Notes: a model not told the origin generated them from the letters alone. Shown: positions 1-7,375, numbered from the stretch's first letter. The stretch: DNA of 7,832 bases from Lentisphaerota bacterium (GCA_012800565.1 JAAZIZ010000296.1:1-7832), one strand, 5' to 3'. Made by a program: numbers and translations.

Positions 1-1
1 A

Positions 2-88
2 AGTGTTTTCCCGGGGTCATGGGTCGTAATTCTCATTATCTATGCCGCAACCTACCGATATTTCCTGAAAAATAAAATCCATCCCTGA
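2..88 (+). CDS. C-terminal tail of a membrane protein (partial, enters from left edge)
   Basis: Plus-strand reading frame open from the window edge to a TGA stop at 86-88, giving 28 residues. It begins SVFPGSWVVILIIYAATYRY and ends in the basic tail FLKNKIHP. What is seen is one very hydrophobic stretch (about residues 4-16) followed by aromatic and lysine-rich residues. This is the usual look of a last transmembrane helix leaving on the cytoplasmic side under the positive-inside rule. The other two forward frames give no such pattern. It converges on the minus-strand sialidase-fold gene with 36 bases between the stop codons. The family cannot be told from 28 residues. A sugar permease would suit the neighbours, but that is a guess, and the frame could still be chance. 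Confidence 0.5.
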   Translation, partial: SVFPGSWVVILIIYAATYRYFLKNKIHP

Positions 89-116
89 GCCTGGCAGGCA
101 GGGTTGAACTGTAACC
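83..116. terminator. Possible terminator region between convergent genes
   Basis: The gap between the two convergent stop codons holds two weak hairpins. CCCTG (83-87) pairs with CAGGG (99-103), with an inner CC/GG pair. Read on the minus strand it is followed by a T-rich stretch (positions 81 down to 67). GGTT (102-105) pairs with AACC (113-116) and on the plus strand is followed by TTAATTTTTT (117-126). The two stems share bases 102-103. Neither is a textbook intrinsic terminator: the stems are short and the first T-tract starts several bases late. The position between convergent genes is the main argument. Confidence 0.3.
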
Positions 117-124
117 TTAATTTT

Positions 125-1231
125 TTAACGACTCTTTAGCTGCAGAGAAAACCTCTGGCAGTGACAGGCATAGTGCTGACTGAGCTTCGACCAGTAACTT
201 AGCAGGATATCACCGTCCGGCAGCCGCAGCAGCGCCGGTTGACCGAAGCGCAGGCTGGCAAACTGGGCCTCAATCTTTCCAGCTGCATTGCACATATTGG
301 CAAGAGTCAAGAGCGGCTGGGCGCCCAGGCATTCGCCGGTGACGCTGTTGAGCTGATACAGCATGATGCCGGGATTGCTGCCTTCACGAACTGCGCCGAC
401 CAGGAGCATTTGTCCGGGATAATCCGGCAACGCCAGCAGATTGGCCGCCTGGCAATGGATGCCGCTGTCGATGGGCTTAGTCCAGCTCTGGCCGTTGTCA
501 TCGGAGTAAACCAGGAAATTATTGAGGTGTTTTTCTTTGGCCAGGTCATAAGCCCAGAATACCAGCCAGATGCGCCCATTCGGCAGCAGGCAGGCACGTG
601 TCTCCCAGGGGGCGATCTCGGGATGCTCAAAATATTGGCTTTGTTCCTGCCATGATATCCCTCCATCCCGGCTGATATAATTCAAGCCGCGCTGTACTTG
701 CCCGCGCAAGACAAAAGGTGGTCCGAAGAAGTGCAGCTGCCCCAGCGCATCCACAAGCGCCGGCCCGGAGGTCTCAATACCATCCCAGGCATGCTCAATG
801 AACCGCGGCCTGCTCCAGTCGCCTTTCCCAGTATCACTGAAACAGACAAAATTCCGGCATTTGGGGAAACGGCCGTGTTTGGTGGCATAATCCGAAAGAC
901 TTAAGGTCTGGTCAACGCGTTCAAACCCATAGCCGACAGCAACCACTCGCTCACCATACAGCGTGGGCTTGCAACAACAGCTGAAGCACCCGCCGGATGG
1001 CAGATTGATGGTTGGGAAAAGCGGCTTCCCAGGCGTCCAGGCTTGTCCGGCATCGCTGCTGTACGAATAATAGGGAAGCTGGTCCGCAGATTCAAAATCC
1101 GAGCCGGCCGTATAGATGGCCAGCAGTTCACCTCCAGGCAGCGATATCAAGCCCGGGAAAATCGTATTCAGAGCAGTATTTTCCGGAGCAGCGATCTCGG
1201 TGCTTCTTCCTGCCTGCAAGTGTATTTTCAT
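125..1231 (-). CDS. BNR/Asp-box sialidase-fold protein, probable cytoplasmic glycosidase
   Basis: A 368-residue protein with the six-bladed propeller pattern of the sialidase superfamily. Three good Asp-box motifs (S-x-D-x-G-x-x-W) are visible: SSDAGQAW near residues 58-65, SRDGGISW at 187-194 and SDDNGQSW at 243-250. A degenerate one, SDTGKGDW, lies at 132-139. Strand-like repeats of the type LPxGxxxxxY/F recur (SLPGGELLAIY at 30-40, LLPNGRIWLVF at 215-225, RLPDGDILLSYW at 336-347). The length fits a single-domain member and there is no signal peptide, so it should act in the cytoplasm. The start was set at the ATG at 1231 because GGAG sits 7 bases upstream; an ATG 17 codons further up has no such site. 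The usual N-terminal (F/Y)RIP motif reads IFPG (24-27), so the first arginine of the sialidase triad appears to be missing, and true neuraminidase activity is doubtful. Residues 82-87 (CFSCCC) form an unusual cysteine cluster. It is the last gene of the minus-strand series, 118 bases after the secreted protein. Confidence 0.75.
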   Translation of the reverse strand: MKIHLQAGRSTEIAAPENTALNTIFPGLISLPGGELLAIYTAGSDFESADQLPYYSYSSDAGQAWTPGKPLFPTINLPSGGCFSCCCKPTLYGERVVAVGYGFERVDQTLSLSDYATKHGRFPKCRNFVCFSDTGKGDWSRPRFIEHAWDGIETSGPALVDALGQLHFFGPPFVLRGQVQRGLNYISRDGGISWQEQSQYFEHPEIAPWETRACLLPNGRIWLVFWAYDLAKEKHLNNFLVYSDDNGQSWTKPIDSGIHCQAANLLALPDYPGQMLLVGAVREGSNPGIMLYQLNSVTGECLGAQPLLTLANMCNAAGKIEAQFASLRFGQPALLRLPDGDILLSYWSKLSQHYACHCQRFSLQLKSR

Positions 1232-1238
1232 TTCCTTT

Positions 1239-1242
1239 CTCC
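1239..1242 (-). promoter_or_regulatory. Ribosome binding site deciding the sialidase-fold start
   Basis: GGAG on the minus strand, 7 bases before the ATG at 1231. A second purine run, AAAGGAA, abuts the start codon. This selects the ATG at 1231 over the in-frame ATG at 1282. The rest of the 118-base gap up to the stop of the upstream gene shows no convincing promoter or terminator. Confidence 0.7.
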
Positions 1243-1349
1243 GGTTAATTCCTGTACCTGGGCAAGCCGGACTTTGCAGCATTGACCGATGCTATAGCGC
1301 CTTTTCGTTTTTCAGGAGCAGTTTGACAGCCTGGCTATGGCGGCTTGCT

Positions 1350-4300
1350 TTATGGCAGCCGTTCCAGGGAGAAATCATCGAGATGGACCAGAGCATCCTG
1401 CTTGTCAGGATGCAGATAGAGATACATCCGCAGCGTGGCAATGCCGGTCTGGCGATTCTCAAAACGCAAGGCGAATTCACGCCAGCCCGGTTTCTGAGTC
1501 TCAATGATGCTGACTGATGGTGTAAGCGAAGCACAGCTCTGGAGCCCGTTATCCTGCAAGACCCCTTCGCCTGCCGCAGCCTTCAGGTTGAAAGAGAGCC
1601 ACATAGGGTCTTCGCCGGGATGAAAAAAGGTCAGGCGGCCGAAGCAAGTGTCGGCAGCATTCTCATCCAGTTTATAAGCGCCGCGGACACACCATTTCCC
1701 AGGCTCCAGGCGCACTTTGGCGGTTTCAGCCCAGGTGCTGCGTCCCAGGGCCCATTTTGAGGTGACCCAAACGCGCAGCGATGGCGGTGCCAGGTAGAAC
1801 TCATCGCGGTCAAGATAGCCGAAAAGACGCGAATAATACCGCCATGGACTGACCTTGTACGATAATTTCTCGCGTGGAGCAGAAATCGCCTGGACATCAC
1901 AGCTGCCAGTCAAAGGCCATTCTTTGACGGCCTCGTCAAAGCCCATTTGCCGGCTGGCGGGCAAATGCCAGTGGCGGAACCACTCTGGGTCCAGGCTGAA
2001 ATCGCCATTAAGCAATGCCGGCGCAGCGCCGGAAAGCACCAGCTCAGCGGCTTCCTGGCGCAAATCATCTTCCGGAGGACATTGCCCCTGCATAATCGCC
2101 GCCCGCATGATATCCATCGGATCGATGCGATGCGTGCCGCTATGGTAGTCGGCGTAGCAGGCTTTCCGGGCCAATGCGAGCCACTGGTCGTTGTTTTCGA
2201 TCTGGCTTCGGAAGACGAGCAGCGGATAAATGAGAGCCCCGCGATGACGGCTGTGAAAGCCAAGCTGTATCGGCCACAGTTCCTCGGGGGCACGATTGGG
2301 CCACGTTTCCCGCAGGTCCAGAAAGAAAAACTGGCGGTTCAGGGAAGCGTCCATTTCACGGCGGAATTCTTGCAGGCAAATTTCGTCGCCCGTGAGGTTG
2401 TACATTTGCATAAAGGCACAGGCTCCGTACCAGACCTGATAGGGGTCCAGGCGGTCTCCCCAGGGAAAGAGGGTATCATCGTGCCGGTCCTCGCCCAAAT
2501 TCTGCGCGGTGGCATACTTGACTTGAGCGAAGAAACGGTCACGCAAACGCGCATCTCCCAAGGCTCCATAAAGGTCCACCAGCATCAGCAAGTAGCGGGA
2601 CAGCGAGCGGGCGCCATAGATGCCTTTTGCGTCTACAGGAATCTCCAAAGCACGCTCCATCGTTTGCCTGACTACTTCCTGGGAGCGCGGCGAACCGGTC
2701 AGCAGAAAATGGAGGATGTATCCCTGGGGCCAGGCGTGGCTGGTGTCGGTTGAGCCTCCATTATGATTCGGGAAATGATAGTGGTTGCTTCCCCTGATGG
2801 TATCCACGTCCCGGTAATGCACCGCCCGGTCGAAAGCGAATTCCAGGGCATCCAGATCATTGAAGACGAGGGCCCGGAGGATGGAGGAAAAATCCAGGAA
2901 TGATTCCAGATTTGCCCACCCCCCATCGCCACGGATGTCACCGTAATTGAACATTCCCAGCAAATCTTTGTTCAGAGTGCTTTCGCGTCCATAACGGTCG
3001 TTGGCAGCTGGTTTCAGCCTGGAGCTGATATAAGGGTACTTGCCCTCGTCCAGCACCCCGAAAGGGATGGTCAAAAAGCCGGTTGCGGCCAGTTCTGCAG
3101 GCGAGGCTAAAGCCACAGGTGCGGCAGTGAAGGCCGCCAAGGCAGCATCGCCTTCCAGCACGGTGAATTCGCGCAGAATGGTCTGACCTGGTGTCAGAAT
3201 GAGAGGGCGGCACTGTTCCGGCCAGAGGTATCCGGACACGGAGCCATCGGCAAATTCTTCCAGGCAGGTGGGGTGCCTTTCTGCCGGCTGTGCAATCAGA
3301 AGGCGAACCTTGCCGCTGCCAATCTGACTGAAGCGTTCGAGCGGCAGGGAGAATTTATCGCTTGGATTTTTGCCCGTAAAGCAGGCTGCGGAAACTTGTC
3401 CGGTGCCCGCGCCCAGGAGTACCTTGGCAGTCTTGATGACCAGAATCGACTCGGTCTGGGGATTGGTGAAAGACAATTCGAGTCGAAAACCAGGCAGGTC
3501 GCGGTGGAAAAAAAGGTGCGCCACATAGAAGCCCAATTTTTCTCCTGAATCGCTTACCAGCAAATCACGCAAGCGCAGTACCGCATAGAGCGGACCATTC
3601 TCTACGATCCGGCAATCGCTGGCTTGACCCAATCTGGCATGATATGTCTGGTCAGTGATGTCTTTCACGATGACCTGGGCATCACGCCACAGAGATGACA
3701 GCACCGGAGAAGCCAAGCGGGACACAAATCCTGCCTCGCTGGCCGCCAGCAAGGCGCCATCGGGCAGCTCAGTTTGCGCGGGCGCAGATACAGCGGTGAA
3801 ATTGTTTTGTCCCGCTGCCAGCGGCACCTGGCAATGCACCAATAAGGCACGGCAACTGCCGTCTCTGGGCCAGGTCGCCAAAACACTGCTCTGAGCAGGA
3901 TAGGTAAGTCCATCTGCTGTCCGGACTGCAAGCGGACCTGTCCCTGACCGGGCACCACGGGCAAATGGCAGGACTACCGACACCGGCACCAAAGGCGCAT
4001 CCGTTCGACTTGCCACGCTAAAGGCGATTGGTGCGGGCAGCGGTCCGGCAGTGCCAGGCGCCAGCGGCTCTGCAGTGGTCTGCTTGACTGTTCCTTCGTC
4101 CTGTTCAGGGGTGGCGGGAAAGTCGGGTCGGTGCCACTCCGTATATGGTGTCACCTGGCCATATTCATACTGGGCGGCATCAAAGCGCAGAATGCCCGTA
4201 CCTTTGCCGGTCAGGCGGATGAACATTGGGCCGAAGTTACTGCTGCGCAAATTATTGTCATGAGTTACCTTCAGAACCAGGCGGCGCCAGTCGGAGCCTG

Positions 4301-4646
4301 CCTGGAAAGTCGTCTGCGTTTGTAAACTGGCTCCGGAATTGGTATAGGCAAAGGCTTCCGCCAATACTTCAAATGGTGCATCGGACTGGACATAGATGGA
4401 GAAGCAGCCCTTGCGCGGATTCGCCTCCAGAGGAATTAATAACGGCGCGGAACCATCGCCAGCGAGGGAATATTTGCCGTGGAAAGCCAGCGTATCATCT
4501 TGCTTCCAGGCTTGGTCCGGCAGATATGGCAGGTCGTGCATCCGGTTCCAGGCCAAGTCGGCACCATGCTCGAAGCTGCCATTGGGCAGAAGATTTGCCG
4601 CCCTGACGGCCAGAGAAAGAGCCAATAAAATAAGATATATCTTCAT
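1350..4646 (-). CDS. Large secreted carbohydrate-active protein: CBM-like module, YetA/PcRGLX-like core, CBM-like module
   Basis: A 1,098-residue protein from the ATG at 4646. Residues 1-16 (MKIYLILLALSLAVRA) look like a short signal peptide with an A-type cleavage site. Residues 18-172 look like a jelly-roll carbohydrate-binding module: it opens NLLPNGSFEHG and closes FDAAQYEYGQVTPYTEW, as CBM4/9-like domains do. After a Pro/Thr/Glu-rich linker, a beta-rich region (about 205-515, including RIVENGPLYAVLRLRD and FFHRDLPGFRLELSF) resembles the RIFT-barrel and beta-sandwich of the YetA/exo-rhamnogalacturonan-lyase (PcRGLX, PL26-like) group. Residues 520-875 look like an alpha/alpha barrel with a dense polar stretch: HYRDVDT (610-616), NHYHFPNH (621-628) and SHAWPQG (636-642). 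The end (about 877-1098) starts LLNGDFSLDPEWF and closes HLDDFSLERLP, a second CBM-like module. It presumably binds and cleaves a polysaccharide outside the cytoplasm; the substrate is unknown. Lyase versus hydrolase cannot be decided here. It follows the CapA-like gene by 60 bases. Confidence 0.7.
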   Translation of the reverse strand: MKIYLILLALSLAVRAANLLPNGSFEHGADLAWNRMHDLPYLPDQAWKQDDTLAFHGKYSLAGDGSAPLLIPLEANPRKGCFSIYVQSDAPFEVLAEAFAYTNSGASLQTQTTFQAGSDWRRLVLKVTHDNNLRSSNFGPMFIRLTGKGTGILRFDAAQYEYGQVTPYTEWHRPDFPATPEQDEGTVKQTTAEPLAPGTAGPLPAPIAFSVASRTDAPLVPVSVVLPFARGARSGTGPLAVRTADGLTYPAQSSVLATWPRDGSCRALLVHCQVPLAAGQNNFTAVSAPAQTELPDGALLAASEAGFVSRLASPVLSSLWRDAQVIVKDITDQTYHARLGQASDCRIVENGPLYAVLRLRDLLVSDSGEKLGFYVAHLFFHRDLPGFRLELSFTNPQTESILVIKTAKVLLGAGTGQVSAACFTGKNPSDKFSLPLERFSQIGSGKVRLLIAQPAERHPTCLEEFADGSVSGYLWPEQCRPLILTPGQTILREFTVLEGDAALAAFTAAPVALASPAELAATGFLTIPFGVLDEGKYPYISSRLKPAANDRYGRESTLNKDLLGMFNYGDIRGDGGWANLESFLDFSSILRALVFNDLDALEFAFDRAVHYRDVDTIRGSNHYHFPNHNGGSTDTSHAWPQGYILHFLLTGSPRSQEVVRQTMERALEIPVDAKGIYGARSLSRYLLMLVDLYGALGDARLRDRFFAQVKYATAQNLGEDRHDDTLFPWGDRLDPYQVWYGACAFMQMYNLTGDEICLQEFRREMDASLNRQFFFLDLRETWPNRAPEELWPIQLGFHSRHRGALIYPLLVFRSQIENNDQWLALARKACYADYHSGTHRIDPMDIMRAAIMQGQCPPEDDLRQEAAELVLSGAAPALLNGDFSLDPEWFRHWHLPASRQMGFDEAVKEWPLTGSCDVQAISAPREKLSYKVSPWRYYSRLFGYLDRDEFYLAPPSLRVWVTSKWALGRSTWAETAKVRLEPGKWCVRGAYKLDENAADTCFGRLTFFHPGEDPMWLSFNLKAAAGEGVLQDNGLQSCASLTPSVSIIETQKPGWREFALRFENRQTGIATLRMYLYLHPDKQDALVHLDDFSLERLP

Positions 4647-4652
4647 AGTACA

Positions 4653-4664
4653 CAAATGTCCTCT
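4653..4664 (-). promoter_or_regulatory. Ribosome binding site with ambiguous start (TTG or ATG)
   Basis: AGAGGA at 4659-4664 on the minus strand is the only Shine-Dalgarno-like sequence before the secreted protein. It lies 12 bases before the ATG at 4646, which is long, and 3 bases before an in-frame TTG at 4655, which is short. Use of TTG would add only three residues (read as M-C-T) before the signal peptide and would not change its function. The ATG was kept because it gives a conventional signal peptide start. Confidence 0.45.
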
Positions 4665-4706
4665 CAGCAGACAGGTAAGGTAAAGGCGGGACACAGCAGG
4701 GACAGG

Positions 4707-6011
4707 CTAAGCCGGTATAATCAATCCGTTTTCGAAGCGCAAGTCGACGCCATAAGGTCTGCTTAACTCAGCCAGCATGGAAAAGATTTCCTCCGCTTCT
4801 TGTCCTTCGGCCACTGCCGGCAATCCATTTAAATCATCCTTGCGGTCGAAATTGAGATATACCGGAAGCAACGTCAGGGAAATCAGCTTCCCATCGGCAA
4901 ACTCCATTTTTGGCAGCACGGTCTGATAATTGTTTTTATGGCAATGGAGTCCGACTTTGCCGCCGCGCGATCTTGCGAACAACGCTTCGCTCGCGCTGGC
5001 AAAAATATCCACATCATATTTTTCCATAAAGTCGGCGGGGAGGTGTTCGACTTTCAGTCCCTGATAGATGAAATCTCCCAGAGAATAGAATATAGGACAG
5101 CCCTGGTAGATTTCCATCGGGCGCAGATTATGACAGCCCCCGCCGAATATGGCGGATGCGCCTGCATCAATGCAGGCATGGGCAAACTCGACCAGATATT
5201 CAGCAGGATTCTCATGCCGTTTGCCGTCATTGTCATGACAATGAACTAAAACAAACACATAATCATAAATTTCTTTTGCTTCCTGAATCGCTCCGGTAAG
5301 CCGTGCCTTGTCTTTCGCATTGCATTGGGTCCGGGGGGTATCAGTGCCCGTGGTGTATTTCTGCTCCCCAAGAAAAAAGAAGCCGGGTGGATCGGGCGTG
5401 CGAAAACCGCCGCTGATGGAGAGTTCGCGGGTGAAATTGGTCCCGTTTTTAGCGGCGATATCGCGCAAAACTTTTTCCTCCTGCTCGGTAATCTGGTACG
5501 TCGTCTCATGGCGCAGGTAATTAACACCTGGCCGCGCCTTGATGACTTTGGTTGCCCGCCCTGCGCGAGACGCATTTTCGCAGGAAGAATCCACGGCAAA
5601 AACAGCGACTTTTTGGCCGTGGACGATGAGCATGGCAGGTTTGGCTGCATCTTCGAGGCTTACTCCGGTGCCGGAATGGGCAACGCCATATTTATCGAGC
5701 ACCCTGATGGTGGAAAGCAGCCCGTCAACGCCATAATCCAAGGCATGGTTGTTCGCTGTGCCGAAATAATTAAAACCAAAACGAAACAGGTCTTCTATGT
5801 ATTCGCTTCGCGTATTCAGCCAGGTACCTCCGCTGTAAGCCGAGGCAAAGCAGTCGAAATCGGACAGATTGGTCTCAAGATTGGTAATCTTGACATCACA
5901 GGACTTAATAAAGTCGGCTACTGTTGCTAGCATGGCTTGATACTCTTCCGGAAACTTGGCCACAAAAAGAGAATCGCCGGTAGCAGTAACAGATAATTTT
6001 TGCTTGTTCAT
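4707..6011 (-). CDS. CapA-family metallophosphoesterase-like protein
   Basis: A 434-residue protein with the motif order of the CapA (poly-gamma-glutamate synthesis) family, which has a calcineurin-like phosphoesterase fold: GDSLF at 12-16, the NLE motif at 44-46, ANNHALDYG at 86-94, a VHCHD strand end at 256-260, DAGASAIFGGGCHN at 282-295 and FYSLGDFIYQ at 308-317. These supply Asp, Asn and His ligands for a two-metal site. The family name comes from capsule polyglutamate synthesis, where CapA is membrane-anchored. Here there is no signal peptide or membrane segment, so a cytoplasmic or peripheral hydrolase is more likely. The usual GxHPH motif is replaced by GGGCHN, which keeps only the second histidine. 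The start is the ATG at 6011, with AAAGG just upstream; a TTG five codons earlier is possible. Its place among carbohydrate genes suggests action on a phosphorylated or otherwise modified sugar, which is inference only. The stop is TAG. Confidence 0.85.
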   Translation of the reverse strand: MNKQKLSVTATGDSLFVAKFPEEYQAMLATVADFIKSCDVKITNLETNLSDFDCFASAYSGGTWLNTRSEYIEDLFRFGFNYFGTANNHALDYGVDGLLSTIRVLDKYGVAHSGTGVSLEDAAKPAMLIVHGQKVAVFAVDSSCENASRAGRATKVIKARPGVNYLRHETTYQITEQEEKVLRDIAAKNGTNFTRELSISGGFRTPDPPGFFFLGEQKYTTGTDTPRTQCNAKDKARLTGAIQEAKEIYDYVFVLVHCHDNDGKRHENPAEYLVEFAHACIDAGASAIFGGGCHNLRPMEIYQGCPIFYSLGDFIYQGLKVEHLPADFMEKYDVDIFASASEALFARSRGGKVGLHCHKNNYQTVLPKMEFADGKLISLTLLPVYLNFDRKDDLNGLPAVAEGQEAEEIFSMLAELSRPYGVDLRFENGLIIPA

Positions 6012-6040
6012 GGTGCCTTTTTCCAATGTGATAATAAAAT

Positions 6041-6076
6041 GACAGAGGCAGCGACGCCATCACAACCCCCTCTGCC
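6041..6076 (-). other. Hairpin before the CapA gene, possible attenuator
   Basis: On the minus strand GGCAGAGG (6076-6069) can pair with CCTCTGTC (6048-6041), eight pairs including one G-U, across a 20-base loop. A T/A-rich stretch ATTTTATTAT (6040-6031) follows, and the CapA start lies about 30 bases beyond the stem. Stem plus T-rich tail could be a leaky terminator or attenuator between cistrons. The long loop and the interrupted T-tract weaken the case. Confidence 0.35.
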
Positions 6077-6091
6077 GTAAATTTCTGGTCG

Positions 6092-6122
6092 CGCCCTGGG
6101 CAAGCTGAAATTGCCCTGGGCG
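6092..6122 (-). repeat. Strong intercistronic inverted repeat made of two GCCCTGGGC near-palindromes
   Basis: CGCCCTGGGCAA (6092-6103) and TTGCCCTGGGCG (6111-6122) are inverted copies with one central mismatch and a 7-base loop, so the transcript can form an 11-bp GC-rich stem starting 3 bases after the stop codon of the GH63-like gene. No T-run follows, so it is not a normal intrinsic terminator. Each arm contains GCCCTGGGC, itself a near-palindrome (6093-6101 and 6113-6121), with centres 20 bases apart, about two DNA turns. An mRNA-stabilising or processing stem is the simplest reading; a paired protein-binding site is the alternative. Confidence 0.7.
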
Positions 6123-6124
6123 TG

Positions 6125-7360
6125 TTATCCCATCCATCCCAGCCGTTTTACTGCTTCCAGATAGATAATCAGAGTCGGACTGTAGTTGACCCCTTTGCCG
6201 ATGGGGGCACCCGTGAAAGGATGAATCTCCTGCTGATAAGTGGTCTCCGGATGATCCAGGAAAGCCCGCAGCCAATTCGCCAGCAAAGCAGTTAAATCTT
6301 CAGAGCGTCCATAATGGTCCATCCACAGGATTGCCCGCAGCGTGGTCAGCCCCTGAGTGTTGCAGGCCCAGGAATTTTTTGGGAAAGTATGGTCAAAATG
6401 CGGGTCATCAATGGCCACTGCCGGGATTGGATACGGGGAACAGAATCCCTTGCCCTGAATCGTGAAATACCGTTCATAGATGGAATCGAATTCATCCTGC
6501 GTCAGCACCCGGTTCAAAAACAGGCGGGTGATGTGTTCCGTCCGGTATTTGCGGAATCCTTGTTTATTCCAATCGTAATAAAAGTCGTCTTCCGGATCAT
6601 ACAGCAATTCCTTGATTGTCTGACGGGTCTTTTCGGCTTTTTTTCTCCAGGCGGCAGCCTCCTCGGCTTGCCCCAGAATTTCGGCTATATCGGCCAGGGC
6701 CATCCGTCCTCCATATAATGCTGCGGAAAGATCGACGGAAACAATCGGCAGCACCGGTAAATCCGGCATTTTTCTGGCATCCAGGTCGGGACAAGTTCCG
6801 GGGATGCCGCCGTCCGTGACCCGCGGGTCTTTGTCATGCCCGGTATCATACTCGCAGAACATTTCCACGAGCCCTGTTTTCAAAGTATCGCGAAATTTTC
6901 CGAACCATGCATCATAGGCACTGCCAGCCTGGTAAATCTGCTGGTAATCCTCCCGCGGGCGGTTCGTTTTTTTCGCAATTTCCAAGGCACAGCGGGCAAA
7001 GGGATAGACAGTCTGTACATGCCAGTATCCTACGGATTTGCGGTCCGGATAACCGATGCACTTGTCCAGGGGCTTTACTGCCACCATATACGGCAGCAAA
7101 CCGTCTTCCAGCTGAAAATGCATAAACATTTTCTGTGAGCGCCAGGCAATCTCCGGGGCAAAATCAGCGAGAAACACATTGTCCTGATTATGTTCCAGCC
7201 AGATTCCGGGATATCCATCGCCGACTTTGAGCACCGGGCCTTCGGGGAAGTCTGCAAAGGTGTGGCAATTCCCCAGCAGTGCTTCACGGATCGTGTCAAC
7301 CTGGGAAAGAACATGCTTGATTTCCGTATCAGTAAAAACGGGCATTGTAAAAAAAGGCAT
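6125..7360 (-). CDS. GH63/MGH1-like alpha/alpha-barrel glycosidase
   Basis: A 411-residue, single-domain, signal-less protein with the pattern of (alpha/alpha)6-barrel inverting glycosidases related to GH63, GH37 and bacterial mannosylglycerate hydrolases. An N-terminal acidic segment, LEHNQDNVFLADF (55-67), lines up with the conserved substrate-pocket region. YDTGHDKDPRV (171-181) matches the family's GxDxSPR-type acid loop, making Asp176 the likely general acid. VDLSAALYGG (209-218) corresponds to the usual LDLNA helix, and NSWACNTQG (329-337) to the conserved Trp loop. YQQEIHPFTGAPIG (375-388) matches the E-x-x-P-x-T-G segment, making Glu379 the likely general base. It should cut an alpha-linked oligosaccharide or glucosylglycerate/mannosylglycerate-like glycoside in the cytoplasm; the exact substrate is not readable. 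The start is the ATG at 7360, with AGGAG 10 bases upstream; the ATG at 7345 has no ribosome site. It is the first complete gene after the promoter at 7497-7524. Confidence 0.78.
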   Translation of the reverse strand: MPFFTMPVFTDTEIKHVLSQVDTIREALLGNCHTFADFPEGPVLKVGDGYPGIWLEHNQDNVFLADFAPEIAWRSQKMFMHFQLEDGLLPYMVAVKPLDKCIGYPDRKSVGYWHVQTVYPFARCALEIAKKTNRPREDYQQIYQAGSAYDAWFGKFRDTLKTGLVEMFCEYDTGHDKDPRVTDGGIPGTCPDLDARKMPDLPVLPIVSVDLSAALYGGRMALADIAEILGQAEEAAAWRKKAEKTRQTIKELLYDPEDDFYYDWNKQGFRKYRTEHITRLFLNRVLTQDEFDSIYERYFTIQGKGFCSPYPIPAVAIDDPHFDHTFPKNSWACNTQGLTTLRAILWMDHYGRSEDLTALLANWLRAFLDHPETTYQQEIHPFTGAPIGKGVNYSPTLIIYLEAVKRLGWMG

Positions 7361-7370
7361 ATACGGTTCG

Positions 7371-7375
7371 CTCCT
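7371..7375 (-). promoter_or_regulatory. Ribosome binding site of the GH63-like gene
   Basis: AGGAG on the minus strand, 10 bases before the ATG at 7360. It supports that start over the ATG five codons downstream, which is preceded only by a T-rich coding stretch. Confidence 0.6.

Noticed and set aside
239..655. 138-codon plus-strand frame opposite the sialidase-fold gene
   Set aside because: Antisense to three Asp-box repeats; no independent evidence of coding.
1291..1310. GCTATAGC palindrome followed by T-rich sequence, looking like a plus-strand terminator
   Set aside because: The palindrome leaves no loop for a stable hairpin, and there is no plus-strand gene upstream to terminate.
1283..1349. 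Possible separate promoter for the sialidase-fold gene (TATAGC at 1293-1298 on the minus strand)
   Set aside because: No -35-like hexamer lies at 15-19 bases from it; the nearest candidates are 13 and 27 bases away.
1947..2753. 268-codon open frame on the plus strand inside the secreted-protein gene
   Set aside because: It lies wholly antisense to a protein with clear domains. Its translation shows no recognisable motif, and its length is expected from the high-GC opposite strand.
5325..5930. 201-codon plus-strand frame opposite the CapA gene
   Set aside because: The minus strand here encodes all CapA motifs; the plus frame has no ribosome site or family motif and is a shadow.
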